64,000 nt of DNA, taken from the NCBI RefSeq assembly GCF_900496975.1, contig NZ_UFQC01000029.1, forward strand, positions 17,914 to 81,913. Direction: 5' to 3'. Positions 1 through 8,564 of the stretch are shown one piece after another. The number at the start of each line of letters is the position of its first letter. Within the stretch, counting starts at the first letter, position 1. This stretch comes from Achromobacter veterisilvae. GTDB taxonomy: Bacteria > Pseudomonadota > Gammaproteobacteria > Burkholderiales > Burkholderiaceae_B. The notes beneath the pieces are model-generated. The model was not told where the DNA came from and did not search any database. It saw nothing but the letters and a program-made list of their open reading frames with translations. Both the position numbers and the translations under genes were made by a program.

Positions 1-1
1 C

Positions 2-130
2 GTCGCCGCCGCATACGGCTACGTCGGCGAAGACGACAACATCACGACCTGGGAAGCGGAAACCTGCGCCAACTCTCCGGCCGAACTCTGGCCCGCCATC
101 GAACCGCTGCTGCCCCGCGACCTGCGCTAG
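2..130 (+). CDS. HAD-family phosphatase, C-terminal end (probable phosphoglycolate phosphatase)
   Basis: The window opens inside this gene. Only the last 42 residues are visible, running from an AAYGYVG segment to a TAG stop. The AxYGYxG stretch followed by an acidic, Pro-rich tail resembles the C-terminus of HAD-superfamily phosphoglycolate phosphatases (Gph), which dephosphorylate 2-phosphoglycolate in the cytoplasm. The catalytic DxD motif and the cap domain lie upstream of the window, so the family call rests on a short tail only. Another HAD hydrolase is possible. Confidence 0.5.
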   Translation, partial: VAAAYGYVGEDDNITTWEAETCANSPAELWPAIEPLLPRDLR

Positions 131-466
131 GCTGGAGGGGCCGCCGCGCGGCCCGCTCGGTTTCCGGCGCCTTTCCACAAGAATTAGTTGGCCAGGCCGA
201 ATAATCTTTCCGGAATCGGCGCCTTTATCCTGAAACCGAAGTCACCTAAAGTGTGACCCATGCACGGCACTCGGGGTTTCCCCGATGCCTTCCCGGCCCA
301 GGCCGGGGTCGCGGGCGACGCCGCCCGCGGCCACAGATCTTCCGCGCCTATGCCCCGCGGCCCAGGCGCAGTGCCGGGCGCCCAGGCCCCGCGCACACCA
401 GACCTTTTATTCATCGATAACGCCTGCCCGCGCGCCGCCGCCCAGCGCCGCGCCAGAGGAATGCCT

Positions 467-1645
467 ATGCTATTGCCCATCCTGCTGCTTTCCGCCGCCG
501 GCTTCACCATCCTGACCACCGAGTTCCTGATCGTCGGATTGCTGCCGGGCCTGGCCCGCGACCTGGACGTCACCGTCTCCCAGGCCGGCCTGCTGGTATC
601 GCTGTTCGCCTTCACGGTGGCGGCGACCGGCCCCCTCCTGACCGCTCTCATGGCCAACGTCGAACGCAAGCGGCTGTTCATCGGCGTGCTGGTGCTGTTC
701 GGCCTGTCCAACGCGTTGGCCGCCACCGCGCCCAACATCTGGGTCATGGCCGTCGCCCGTTTCGTTCCGGCCCTGGCCCTGCCCGTGTTCTGGTCGCTGG
801 CCAGCGCCACGGCGGTGGAACTCGTGGGGCCCGCCCGCGCCGGCCGCGCCATCTCCACGGTCGCGTTCGGCATCGTGGCCGCCACCGTGTTCGGCATTCC
901 CATCGGGGTGCTGATTTCCGACGCCTTCGGCTGGCGCGCCGCCTTCGCCGTGCTGTCGGCGGTGGCCTTCGCCAAGGCCCTGCTGCTGCTGTTCGCCTTT
1001 CCCAGCACCCGCCTGCGGGCCGACAGCGTCAAGCTGGTCACGCAGTTGCGCATCCTGCGCAATCCCATCGTGGTCGGCCACGTGCTGCTGTCGCTGCTGG
1101 TCTTCACCGGCATGTTCACCGCCTACACCTACCTGGCGGACATGCTGGAACGGCTGGCGGGCTTCAACGGCCAGATCGTCGGCTGGACGATGATGGCGTT
1201 CGGTGCCGTCGGCCTGATCGGCAACACGCTGGGCGGACGCATGGTGGACCGCAGCCCGCTGGGCGCGACCGCCCTGTTTTCCTCGCTGATGGCGGCGGGA
1301 CTGGCCTTCGTCGCCCCCGTCATGCAGTCGCACGGACTGCTGGCCGTGGCCCTGGGCGTCTGGGGCGTCGCGCAGGCGGCGCTGTTCATCGTCTGCCACG
1401 TGCGCCTGATGAAGTCCGCGCCGGAGGCGCCGGCGTTCGCAGCGTCCCTGAATATCTCGGGCGCCAACATCGGCATCGGCCTGGGCGCGGTGGTCGGCGG
1501 GAACGTCATCGACCAGTACGGCCTGGCTTCCCTGGGCTGGGCGGCCGCCGCCATCGTCGCGGTTTCCGTGGGCCTGGCCTTCCTGCTGATGGCCGCGTCG
1601 CGGTCCCGCCCGCAGTCCAAGGCGGCCTGCGCCAACGCCGCCTGA
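467..1645 (+). CDS. MFS transporter (AraJ/sugar-efflux type)
   Basis: A 392-residue hydrophobic protein with about 12 membrane segments, typical of the DHA1/AraJ-like efflux branch of the major facilitator superfamily. An N-terminal TTEFLIVGLLP segment is followed by the cytoplasmic ANVERKR loop between helices 2 and 3, and a second half begins near residue 200. It probably exports a small solute or drug by proton antiport; the substrate cannot be read. Two in-frame ATGs occur at 461 and 467. AGAGGA at 455-460 directly abuts the first but sits six bases from the second, so 467 is preferred. An upstream in-frame extension to 260 is Pro/Arg-rich and unlike a transporter. It stands alone, ahead of ssrA. 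Confidence 0.85.
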   Translation: MLLPILLLSAAGFTILTTEFLIVGLLPGLARDLDVTVSQAGLLVSLFAFTVAATGPLLTALMANVERKRLFIGVLVLFGLSNALAATAPNIWVMAVARFVPALALPVFWSLASATAVELVGPARAGRAISTVAFGIVAATVFGIPIGVLISDAFGWRAAFAVLSAVAFAKALLLLFAFPSTRLRADSVKLVTQLRILRNPIVVGHVLLSLLVFTGMFTAYTYLADMLERLAGFNGQIVGWTMMAFGAVGLIGNTLGGRMVDRSPLGATALFSSLMAAGLAFVAPVMQSHGLLAVALGVWGVAQAALFIVCHVRLMKSAPEAPAFAASLNISGANIGIGLGAVVGGNVIDQYGLASLGWAAAAIVAVSVGLAFLLMAASRSRPQSKAACANAA

Positions 1646-1647
1646 CC

Positions 1648-1702
1648 CCTGCTGTGTCCCCGGCGCCACGCCACGGCAGGCGGGCGCCAGGAACACAGCA
1701 GG
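1648..1702. repeat. 20-bp imperfect inverted repeat between MFS gene and ssrA
   Basis: Arms at 1648-1667 and 1683-1702 are complementary at 18 of 20 positions, with a 15-base GC-rich loop. The left arm starts three bases after the MFS stop codon. The right arm reaches the expected -35 region of ssrA. No T-run follows, so it is not a standard intrinsic terminator. It could end MFS transcripts, protect their 3' end, or be a protein-binding site. Confidence 0.6.
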
Positions 1703-1718
1703 CTATGGCATTTACCAG

Positions 1719-1724
1719 TACAAT
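1719..1724 (+). promoter_or_regulatory. Probable -10 box of ssrA
   Basis: TACAAT lies 10 bases before the first base of the tmRNA acceptor stem, the right distance for a sigma-70 -10 element. No good -35 hexamer was found 16-18 bases upstream; that position falls in the right arm of the inverted repeat. Confidence 0.45.
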
Positions 1725-1734
1725 AGAAGTTCTT

Positions 1735-2124
1735 GGGGCCGATCCGGATTCGACGTGGGTCGCAAAACAACTCAGGGCATGCCGAGCACCAGTTCGCTCG
1801 TTAAACCACTGGAAACACTACAAACGCCAACGACGAGCGTTTCGCTCTCGCCGCTTAAGCGGTGAGCCGCTGCACTGATCTGTCCTTGGGTCAGGCGGAG
1901 GAAGGCAACTTCCTAGGGGGGCAACCCTCGAACCGCAGCAGCGACATTCACAAGGAATCGGTTTGAACTGGGGTCACACGGTTCAAATTTAAATTACGTG
2001 AATCGCTCTGTTCCGGCCTGTCGGTTGGCTAAGTCCAGGGTTAAATCCAAATAAATCGACTACGCATGTAGAACTGGTTGCGGAGGGCTTGCGGACGGGG
2101 GTTCAATTCCCCCCGGCTCCACCA
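1735..2124 (+). ncRNA. ssrA: Transfer-messenger RNA (tmRNA)
   Basis: A 390-base one-piece tmRNA. The 5' end GGGGCCG pairs with CGGCTCC near the 3' end to form a 7-bp acceptor stem (one G-U pair), followed by ACCA. The T-arm is visible just before it as GGGGGTTCAATTCCCCC. The body holds the tag reading frame and pseudoknot-like hairpins downstream. With SmpB it enters stalled ribosomes, adds a degradation tag and releases them. It is not the circularly permuted two-piece form of alphaproteobacteria. The 3' end is followed by an ordinary terminator, with no integrase or att duplication. Confidence 0.97.
1826..1858 (+). other. tmRNA tag-peptide reading frame
   Basis: The resume codon GCC at 1826 opens a frame reading ANDERFALAA and ending at TAA 1856-1858. 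With the alanine carried by tmRNA the tag is A-ANDERFALAA, whose C-terminal ALAA is the protease-recognised end. This sequence is characteristic of Bordetella and related betaproteobacteria. Confidence 0.95.
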
Positions 2125-2167
2125 AATTGGCAAGTCTCATGGCAGCGCTGCGCTGGCTGCCGACGCT

Positions 2168-2206
2168 AAAAAAGCCGCCTGGCATTACGCCTGGCGGCTT
2201 TTTCTT
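2168..2206. terminator. Bidirectional intrinsic terminator between ssrA and copper receptor gene
   Basis: AAAAAGCCGCC at 2169-2179 pairs with GGCGGCTTTTT at 2193-2203; the stem continues inward past one mismatch to a short ATTAC loop. A and T runs flank both sides, so it can serve ssrA (plus) and the receptor gene (minus). Confidence 0.88.
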
Positions 2207-2212
2207 TTCCCG

Positions 2213-4276
2213 TCAGTACTTGAAACTCACCCGCGCCCAGACCGTGCGGCCCGGCTCGTTCACCGCCGTATTGGCGGCGTAGCCGAAGCCGGCGTTGCCC
2301 GCCAGGTTCAGGTGCTCGCTGTAGGTCTTGTTGAACAGGTTGTCCACGCCCAGCGACACCTGGACCTGCTTGTTGACCGCATAGCCGCCGTTGAGGGAAA
2401 AGACGCCGAATCCCGCGCTGGGGCCGAAATCCTTGCCGACGACGTTGCCTTCGTTCAACGCATAGCGCTTCTGCGCGGCCACGATGCGCCACAGGGCGCC
2501 GGCCGACCAGGTGCCGTCGTCGTAGGCCACGCTGAGCTTGGCTTCCAGCGGCGGCATCTGCGGCAGGGCCTTGCCGTCGCTGCGGTTCTGCCCCCAGGCG
2601 TAGGCCAGCGTGGCGCCGAGCTTCCAGCTCGGCGCGACCTTGTACGACGCCCCGAGTTCGCCGCCGGCGATCCTGGCGTCCACATTGGTGGCCCGGGACG
2701 AGGCCCCCATCATGCCGCCCGAGGTGTAGTTGAACAGGATGAAGTCGTCGACGTAGCCCGCATAGCCCGAGAACCAGGCGTCCAGCGTTTCCGTCCTGTA
2801 CTGCGCCCCGAAATCCAATTGGGTCGTCTTCTCGGGTTTCACGCCCTTGAAGGCATTGACGGAACCCGCCGGGCCGCGGTCCGGTGAAAACAGCTCCCAG
2901 TAGTCCGGGAAGCGCTCTACGTGCCCCAGGCCGATGTAGACGGTAGCGGGGACGGCCTCCAGGTCCCTCTCGTACCGCAGGAAGCCGCTGGGCAGCGTGT
3001 CGCTGCGGCGCTCGCCGGCCGTCGGGTTGGGCATGGGCATCATCATTCCCCCATCGTCCTGGCGGAAGTCCTTTGCGGACGCCCAGTCCACGCGCGCGCC
3101 GCCGATGACGCGGCTGCCGGGCGCGGCGCGCCAGGTCAGCTCGCCGAACAGCCCGGTATTGGAAAAGTCCGCGTCCTTGACCCAGGACTGGCTGCGATAG
3201 GAAACGGCCTCCGAGCCGCTGCGGGACCGATGGCGGCTCTGCTGGAAGTCCAGGCCGGTCACCAGATCGGCATCCGGGGAAAGGTTCCAGGTGCCGGCGA
3301 AGCGCCCTCCCCAGGTGGCCCGGTCGACGTCGGAAGCCATGCCCATGGGCATGGCGCTCATCGGGTCGGGCGCGCGCAGCGTGAAGTTATCCATGACGTG
3401 GTCGGCGTAGTTGTAGTACATCTGCGCCTCGACCTTGTTCAAGACCGTCCCGATGTTGCGCTTCTCGAAGCGCAGGCCGAAGCTCTCGCGCTTGAACTGC
3501 GAGCCGTCCATGCCGCGCCCCGCGTAGCGCGCCTCGCCGTCGCCGGTGCCGGCCGTCAGTTCGTAGACGGTATCGGCGTCCGGGGTGAAGCCCAGCGTGA
3601 CGTCCGCGTTCCATTTGTCCCAGCGCGACGGCACCTTATTGCCGTCGCCGTCTTTGTAGTCCTGGGAATGGGAGTGGTTGGCCGTGATGCGGGTGTACAC
3701 CTTTTCATTGCCGATGGTCAGGTCGGCCGCCTGATCGTTGCGGCCGAAAGAACCGCCCAGCAGGCTGCCGTCGAAGCGGACGCCCGCCTCGGTGAAGCGG
3801 GGCGTGTCGCGATCGAACTTGATCGTGCCGGCCGATGCGCCGGGCCCCCACAACACCGTCTGCGGCCCCTTGATGACCGTGAGCTGGTCGAAGTTCTCGG
3901 GGGAAATGTAGGAGCTGGGCGCGTCCATGCGGGCGGGGCAGGCGCCGGGCATGGAGGTGCCGTTGGTCAGGAGGTTCAGGCGCGAGCCGAACATCCCGCG
4001 CAGCACCGGATCGCCGTTGGTCCCGCCGTTGCGGATCGAGGAGAATCCGGGGATGGTCTTGAGGTAGTCCGTGCCGTCGCTTGCCGGCAAGGGTTGGCGG
4101 GGAATTTTCGGGTCCGTCGTGAATGTCAGCGGCGCGCTGGGCGCCACGCCCGTGATCACCACCGGATCCATGGTGGCGACGGCGTTCGCGTCCGCCGCTT
4201 GCGGCCAGGCGGGAAACGTGGCGGTCAGCGCGGCCGCGAGGCAGCTCATCCGCAGGAATTCGTCTTTCTTGTGCAT
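2213..4276 (-). CDS. TonB-dependent copper receptor
   Basis: A 687-residue outer-membrane receptor of the OprC/NosA-type copper receptor family. An N-terminal signal peptide (about 1-27) is followed by a TonB-box-like DPVVITG, a plug with LTVIKGPQTVLWGP (about 130-150), then a 22-strand barrel ending in an aromatic residue (VSFKY). Surface loops are rich in Met motifs (MPMGM, GGMMG, MMMPMPN), and the plug has a CPARM segment, fitting copper binding. It should bind copper at the surface and import it with TonB-ExbBD energy. The DUF2946 gene lies upstream in the same direction, 213 bases away, consistent with a copper-handling pair. Confidence 0.9.
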   Translation of the reverse strand: MHKKDEFLRMSCLAAALTATFPAWPQAADANAVATMDPVVITGVAPSAPLTFTTDPKIPRQPLPASDGTDYLKTIPGFSSIRNGGTNGDPVLRGMFGSRLNLLTNGTSMPGACPARMDAPSSYISPENFDQLTVIKGPQTVLWGPGASAGTIKFDRDTPRFTEAGVRFDGSLLGGSFGRNDQAADLTIGNEKVYTRITANHSHSQDYKDGDGNKVPSRWDKWNADVTLGFTPDADTVYELTAGTGDGEARYAGRGMDGSQFKRESFGLRFEKRNIGTVLNKVEAQMYYNYADHVMDNFTLRAPDPMSAMPMGMASDVDRATWGGRFAGTWNLSPDADLVTGLDFQQSRHRSRSGSEAVSYRSQSWVKDADFSNTGLFGELTWRAAPGSRVIGGARVDWASAKDFRQDDGGMMMPMPNPTAGERRSDTLPSGFLRYERDLEAVPATVYIGLGHVERFPDYWELFSPDRGPAGSVNAFKGVKPEKTTQLDFGAQYRTETLDAWFSGYAGYVDDFILFNYTSGGMMGASSRATNVDARIAGGELGASYKVAPSWKLGATLAYAWGQNRSDGKALPQMPPLEAKLSVAYDDGTWSAGALWRIVAAQKRYALNEGNVVGKDFGPSAGFGVFSLNGGYAVNKQVQVSLGVDNLFNKTYSEHLNLAGNAGFGYAANTAVNEPGRTVWARVSFKY

Positions 4277-4489
4277 GTCTGGGTTCTATAGGGAAGTCTT
4301 GGACCGGCACCCGCGAGCGGCCCCCGGGGCCTGCGGCGCAGGCGGGGCCGAAATCCAGAGCGAGTGCGAAGAATGCGTGATCGGCTGGCGCCGGCGCCGC
4401 CCGGGAACGGCGGAAAGCGGGCAGACGCGCGTCATTCCGTGCCCGGCCGCAGGCCGCGCGCGATAGGCGCCGATAACGTCGGGAGCGGA

Positions 4490-4897
4490 TCAGCCCAGCA
4501 GGGGCGGCGCGCGCGATTTCTGCGGCAGCCGGGCCACCGCGCTGGAGAAATGGACCTCGATGTCCGGCCGCGACACGACGGCAGGCGCCGCCGCGGGCAG
4601 CAGCCAGGCAAGGACGAAGAGTTCCGGAAGCGTCGCGCCGCCAAGCATGGCGCAGCCCGCCACGCAGCAATGCGGCAAGGCGCCGCTGTGCTGCTGAGTG
4701 TCCTGCGCGGGACTCTGGACGTCCAGGGTGACGACGCGCGGGCCGCTGGCCGTGCAGATGATGGTGGTGGCGCCCGCCCTGCCCGGCGCCATGCCGGATG
4801 CGGCCAGGGCGGAGGATGCGATCAGGGCCTGAAAGACGAACAGAAGCGCCGCGGCTAGCGCGACACATCGTCTCCTGGCGTTGGCACCTGTGTACAT
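4490..4897 (-). CDS. DUF2946 family protein
   Basis: A small protein of about 135 residues with an N-terminal hydrophobic signal or anchor segment (FVFQALIASSALA) and a Cys/His cluster, PHCCVAGC, in the middle, then a second hydrophobic stretch. This layout matches DUF2946, whose members often sit beside copper receptors and are presumed to act in periplasmic metal handling; the function is unproven. In-frame ATGs occur at 4903 and 4897 on the minus strand. AAGGG abuts the first and lies six bases from the second, so the second is chosen. The 213 bases between it and the receptor show no clear terminator, so co-transcription is possible. Confidence 0.8.
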   Translation of the reverse strand: MYTGANARRRCVALAAALLFVFQALIASSALAASGMAPGRAGATTIICTASGPRVVTLDVQSPAQDTQQHSGALPHCCVAGCAMLGGATLPELFVLAWLLPAAAPAVVSRPDIEVHFSSAVARLPQKSRAPPLLG

Positions 4898-5171
4898 TTG
4901 CATCCCTTGGTCGCCGCAGATGGTATCACGCGCAATGGGGCGAACACCCCGCGCAACGCGGCGCCGCGACGGCGATTTGCGCCCGCGCATGATCTCCGAC
5001 AAAAGTCGGCCTTGCCGGGGCTCCCTCGGAGGCAATTCCGATGCCGGCGTACCGGCTCGCGGCGTTTTCCGGCCTCTGCCTTTACTATCCAGGCTGGCGG
5101 CAACCGTCAGCCGCCTTCCTGCCGTTCGACGACGGCGGTTCTTCCTTCTTTTTGCCGTTTCGGAGGCCACC

Positions 5172-7028
5172 TTGCTCCGTTCGTTTGAACGCCTTCTCGA
5201 CCCTTTCCCCCCGGACGAAGCGCCGCTGCCGCCCAAGGGGCTGGCTTCCTTCCTGTGGGCCTGCACGCGCGGGGCGCGCCGCTATATCGCCGCGCTGGCG
5301 GTACTCAGCGCCTGCGTTTCCGTGTACGAAGCCTGGCTGTTCTCCTTTCTTGGGCAGATAGTGGACCTGCTCACGGCCTGGCGCGCCGGCCAGGACGCCG
5401 CCGGGCAGGAGCGCGGCGTGCTGTGGGGCATCGCCATCGTGCTGCTGGCGAGCATCGTCCTGGTCACGCTGCGCACCATGGTGCAGCACCAGGTGCTGGC
5501 CATCAACCTTCCGCTGCGCCTGCGCTGGGATTTCCATCGCCTCATGCTGAGGCAGAGCCTGTCGTTCTTTTCCGACGAGTTCGCCGGGCGCGTCACCACC
5601 AAGGTCATGCAGACGGCGCTGGCCGTGCGGGAAGTCCTGCTGACCTTCGTCGAGATCGTGCTCGGCATCGGGGTGTACTTCATCACCATCATCGCGCTGG
5701 CGGGCGGCTTCGACCCGCGCCTGATGCTGCCCTTCATCGCCTGGATCCTGCTGTTCGGGCTTGCCATGCTGTATTTCGTTCCGCGCCTGGGCAAGGTCGG
5801 GCAGGAACAGGCCCATGCCCGCTCGTCCATGACGGGGCGCATCACCGACGCCTACACCAACATCACCACCGTCAAGCTGTTCTCGCACACCAGGCGCGAG
5901 GCCCACTTCGCCCGCGCGGCGATGGAGGATTTCAAGGAAACCGGCTTTCGCCAAATGCGCCTCGTGAGCCAATTCGAGATCGTCAACCAGACGCTGGTGG
6001 TGGCGCTTATCCTCGCGGCGGGCGGATATGCGCTGTGGCTGTGGGAGGCCGCCGAAGTGGGCACCGGCGCCGTGGCCGCGGTCACGGCCATGGCCCTGCG
6101 CATCAACGGCATGTCGCACTGGATCATGTGGCAAATGGCTTCGCTGTTCGAGAGCATCGGCACGGTGCAGGACGGCATCGCCACCCTGACGCGCGCGGCC
6201 AAGGTCCAGGACGCGCCCGGCGCGCCCGCGCTGGAGATCACCCGCGGCGAAGTCGAATTCCGCGACGTCCGCTTCAACTACAACGGCGAACGCCAGGTGC
6301 TCGACGGCCTGGACCTCACGGTGCGCCCCGGCGAGAAAATCGGCCTGGTGGGCCGCTCCGGCGCCGGCAAGTCCACGCTGATCAATTTGCTGCTGCGCTT
6401 CTACGACCTGGACAGCGGCCAGATACGCATCGACGGGCAGGACATCTCGCGCGTGGCGCAGGACAGCCTGCGCGGCGCGATCGGCATGGTCACCCAGGAC
6501 ACCTCCTTGCTGCACCGTTCGATCCGCGACAACATCGCCTACGGCCGCCCGGACGCCACCGACGCGGAAATCCGCGAGGCCGCCGCGCACGCCCAGGCGG
6601 ACGGCTTCATCCGCGAACTCAGCGACCCGCAAGGCCATACCGGCTACGACACCCTGGTGGGCGAACGCGGCGTCAAGCTGTCGGGCGGACAGCGCCAGCG
6701 CATCGCCATTGCCCGCGTCATGCTCAAGAACGCCCCCATCCTGCTGCTGGACGAGGCCACCAGCGCGCTCGACTCGGAAGTGGAGGTCGCCATCCAGGAC
6801 AGCCTCGACGAAATGATGGAAGACAAGACCGTCATCGCGATCGCCCACCGCCTCTCCACCATCGCCGCCATGGACCGGCTCATCGTCATGGACCAGGGAC
6901 GCATCGTCGAACAGGGAACCCATGCCGAATTGCTGGCGAAGAACGGCATCTACGCGCGGCTGTGGCGGCACCAGAGCGGCGGTTTCCTGGGCGAAGAGAA
7001 CGACGAGGCGCTCGATTCGCTGGGCTGA
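5172..7028 (+). CDS. ABC transporter, fused membrane and ATPase domains
   Basis: A 618-residue half-transporter of the exporter type. The N-terminal membrane domain (about 40-340) has six predicted helices. The ATPase domain carries Walker A GRSGAGKST (about 394-402), the Q-loop VTQDTSLL, signature LSGGQRQ (about 503), Walker B ILLLDEATSALD and an AIAHRLST switch. It should dimerise and export a lipid, peptide or drug; the substrate is unknown. The start is taken as TTG at 5172 because CGGAGG lies five bases upstream. Reading further back in frame gives only Arg/Pro-rich sequence overlapping the divergent DUF2946 gene. The 268 bases before it hold no other gene that I can support. Confidence 0.88.
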   Translation: MLRSFERLLDPFPPDEAPLPPKGLASFLWACTRGARRYIAALAVLSACVSVYEAWLFSFLGQIVDLLTAWRAGQDAAGQERGVLWGIAIVLLASIVLVTLRTMVQHQVLAINLPLRLRWDFHRLMLRQSLSFFSDEFAGRVTTKVMQTALAVREVLLTFVEIVLGIGVYFITIIALAGGFDPRLMLPFIAWILLFGLAMLYFVPRLGKVGQEQAHARSSMTGRITDAYTNITTVKLFSHTRREAHFARAAMEDFKETGFRQMRLVSQFEIVNQTLVVALILAAGGYALWLWEAAEVGTGAVAAVTAMALRINGMSHWIMWQMASLFESIGTVQDGIATLTRAAKVQDAPGAPALEITRGEVEFRDVRFNYNGERQVLDGLDLTVRPGEKIGLVGRSGAGKSTLINLLLRFYDLDSGQIRIDGQDISRVAQDSLRGAIGMVTQDTSLLHRSIRDNIAYGRPDATDAEIREAAAHAQADGFIRELSDPQGHTGYDTLVGERGVKLSGGQRQRIAIARVMLKNAPILLLDEATSALDSEVEVAIQDSLDEMMEDKTVIAIAHRLSTIAAMDRLIVMDQGRIVEQGTHAELLAKNGIYARLWRHQSGGFLGEENDEALDSLG

Positions 7029-7170
7029 GCGGGCGGGAACCGCACACGGAAGCGCGCGCGATTCTTGAGCCCTTGCGGACATCCGTGTAATCTGCCCAAG
7101 CGGGCCCCCGGCCGTCCGGGCCGCAAGCCTGGCCGCATCGCATTGGCAACGCGTTCATTCGGAGATTCGC

Positions 7171-8139
7171 ATGCGAGATTCCGTTTGCAGGGTGAAGCGG
7201 CGTCTTTTCGGCCTGCTCGGCGTGCTGTCCTGCTGCGCCGGCGCGGCGCAGGCACAGCAGGGCCTGCGGCTGACCCAGGACGACCTGCAAAAGCGCGCCA
7301 ACGGCGTGCTTGCCCTGATGTCGTTTTCCATCGTGCCCGACATCACGACCAGTTCGCTGAACATCGGCAGCGGCGGCGGATCGACCAGCGGCTCGACCGA
7401 GTTCTTCATGACGCAACTGGGAGGCGGGGACACCATTTCCGACTCCGTGCCCATCTATCTGGAAGGCGTGCTGGCGGCCAGCCGCTACGATCCGACCTTC
7501 ATCGCCACGCAGGGCGCGGAGTCCCGCCGCATCCCCACGAAGTGGAACAGCCTGTCGGCCACCGGCGGCATCGGCTGGGACTTCAAGCTGACCGACGAAC
7601 TGAAGCTGCGCCCCATCTTCAACTTCGCGCTGGGCAACGTCACCAGCGACCTGCGCGCGGCCAGTTGGTATGTCGGGCGCAAGACCGACTCGGACGTCGA
7701 CTTCCTCGACAAAGGCTCGCTCAACGCCTACGGGCTGGGCGGCTCGCTGATGCTGGACTACGAGCACTACCGGCCCGGCTATGAAGTGGACGTGGAACTG
7801 CGCTATTCCGACATGCGCCTGCAGAGTTTCGACAGTTCCGCGGCGGTCCGCGGCCGCGCCACCGCGCAGTCCGCGAACCTGTGGGCCCGCTACCGCGCGC
7901 CCACGGGCGCGATCCTGCTGCAGCGGCCGCTGCGCTACGTGCTGGAACTGACCCATTCGGAGTTCCTGGGCGACCAGCGCGGCATCCTGGGCTTTGACCG
8001 GCTGACCTCCATCGGCGCGGGCCTGGAGCTGGACTCGAGTGCCTACGACGTGTTCATCACGCGCACCCGCGTGGTGGGACGGTACGTTTTCGGCACCAAC
8101 GTCTCGGGGTTCTCGGTCGGACTGGCGGTGAGCTTTTGA
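7171..8139 (+). CDS. Solitary outer-membrane autotransporter-like beta-barrel protein
   Basis: A 322-residue protein with an N-terminal signal peptide ending in AQAQQ (cleavage near residue 28). The rest is built of alternating strands with aromatic girdles and ends in a barrel-like GLAVSF, with C-terminal Phe as expected for BAM-dependent assembly. It has no passenger domain, so it resembles the stand-alone autotransporter-like barrels (Omp_AT type). The role is unknown; it may be a porin or a structural outer-membrane protein. It stands as a single gene after the ABC exporter and converges on the minus-strand acyl-CoA operon. Confidence 0.65.
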   Translation: MRDSVCRVKRRLFGLLGVLSCCAGAAQAQQGLRLTQDDLQKRANGVLALMSFSIVPDITTSSLNIGSGGGSTSGSTEFFMTQLGGGDTISDSVPIYLEGVLAASRYDPTFIATQGAESRRIPTKWNSLSATGGIGWDFKLTDELKLRPIFNFALGNVTSDLRAASWYVGRKTDSDVDFLDKGSLNAYGLGGSLMLDYEHYRPGYEVDVELRYSDMRLQSFDSSAAVRGRATAQSANLWARYRAPTGAILLQRPLRYVLELTHSEFLGDQRGILGFDRLTSIGAGLELDSSAYDVFITRTRVVGRYVFGTNVSGFSVGLAVSF

Positions 8140-8151
8140 ACAGCGCCATGT

Positions 8152-8562
8152 TCAGGCTTCCAGGGTGAACTGCGGCAAAGTGATCTCGTCGGACACTTGC
8201 TCGAAGCAGACCCGCACCCGGCTGCCGATCCGGACCGCCTCGGGCGGGCAGCCGACGATGTTGGCCATCATCCGCACACCTTCGTCCAGGTCGATCGAGG
8301 CCACCACATAAGGAACCTTGTCGCTCAGCGCCGCGTTGCTGGCGCGGCGGTTGATGGTGTAAGTGTAGACGGCGCCCTTGCCGCCGCATTCGATCCACTC
8401 GATATCCTCGGACAGGCAGGCGGTGCAGAATTCGCGCGGATAGAACTGCCGCGTCTTGCAGTGGGCGCACTCCTGGATCACCAGTCGATGCGCTCTCGCC
8501 GCGTCCCAGTATGGCTGGGTGATCAGGGTGGGTTGCGGCAGCGGGCGTTGAATGTGGTCCAT
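8152..8562 (-). CDS. Zn-ribbon / OB-fold (DUF35) protein, partner of the thiolase-like protein
   Basis: A 136-residue protein with a rubredoxin-like zinc ribbon (C32, C35, C46, C49 in CAHC and CTAC) and then an OB-fold (about 60-130) with VYTYTINRR and VPYVVASIDL. This is the DUF35 family (rubredoxin-like Zn ribbon plus ACP/CoA-binding OB fold). DUF35 proteins form complexes with thiolase-superfamily enzymes such as the steroid side-chain aldolase Ltp2 and archaeal HMG-CoA/thiolase assemblies. Here it starts two bases after the thiolase-like stop codon, so the two are surely co-translated. Last gene of the minus-strand operon. Confidence 0.9.
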   Translation of the reverse strand: MDHIQRPLPQPTLITQPYWDAARAHRLVIQECAHCKTRQFYPREFCTACLSEDIEWIECGGKGAVYTYTINRRASNAALSDKVPYVVASIDLDEGVRMMANIVGCPPEAVRIGSRVRVCFEQVSDEITLPQFTLEA

Positions 8563-8564
8563 GG

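Noticed and set aside
260..466. Longer N-terminus for the MFS transporter
   Set aside because: The extra in-frame residues are Pro/Arg/Ala-rich and hydrophilic, and a ribosome site lies just before the internal ATGs.
1735..2124. tmRNA 3' end as a prophage or island attachment site
   Set aside because: ssrA is a common integration target, but no integrase, direct repeat of the 3' end or atypical composition follows; the next features are a terminator and a copper receptor gene.
4881..5171. Longer N-terminus for the ABC exporter
   Set aside because: The upstream in-frame sequence is Arg-rich, unrelated to the family and overlaps the divergent DUF2946 gene; TTG 5172 has a good ribosome site.
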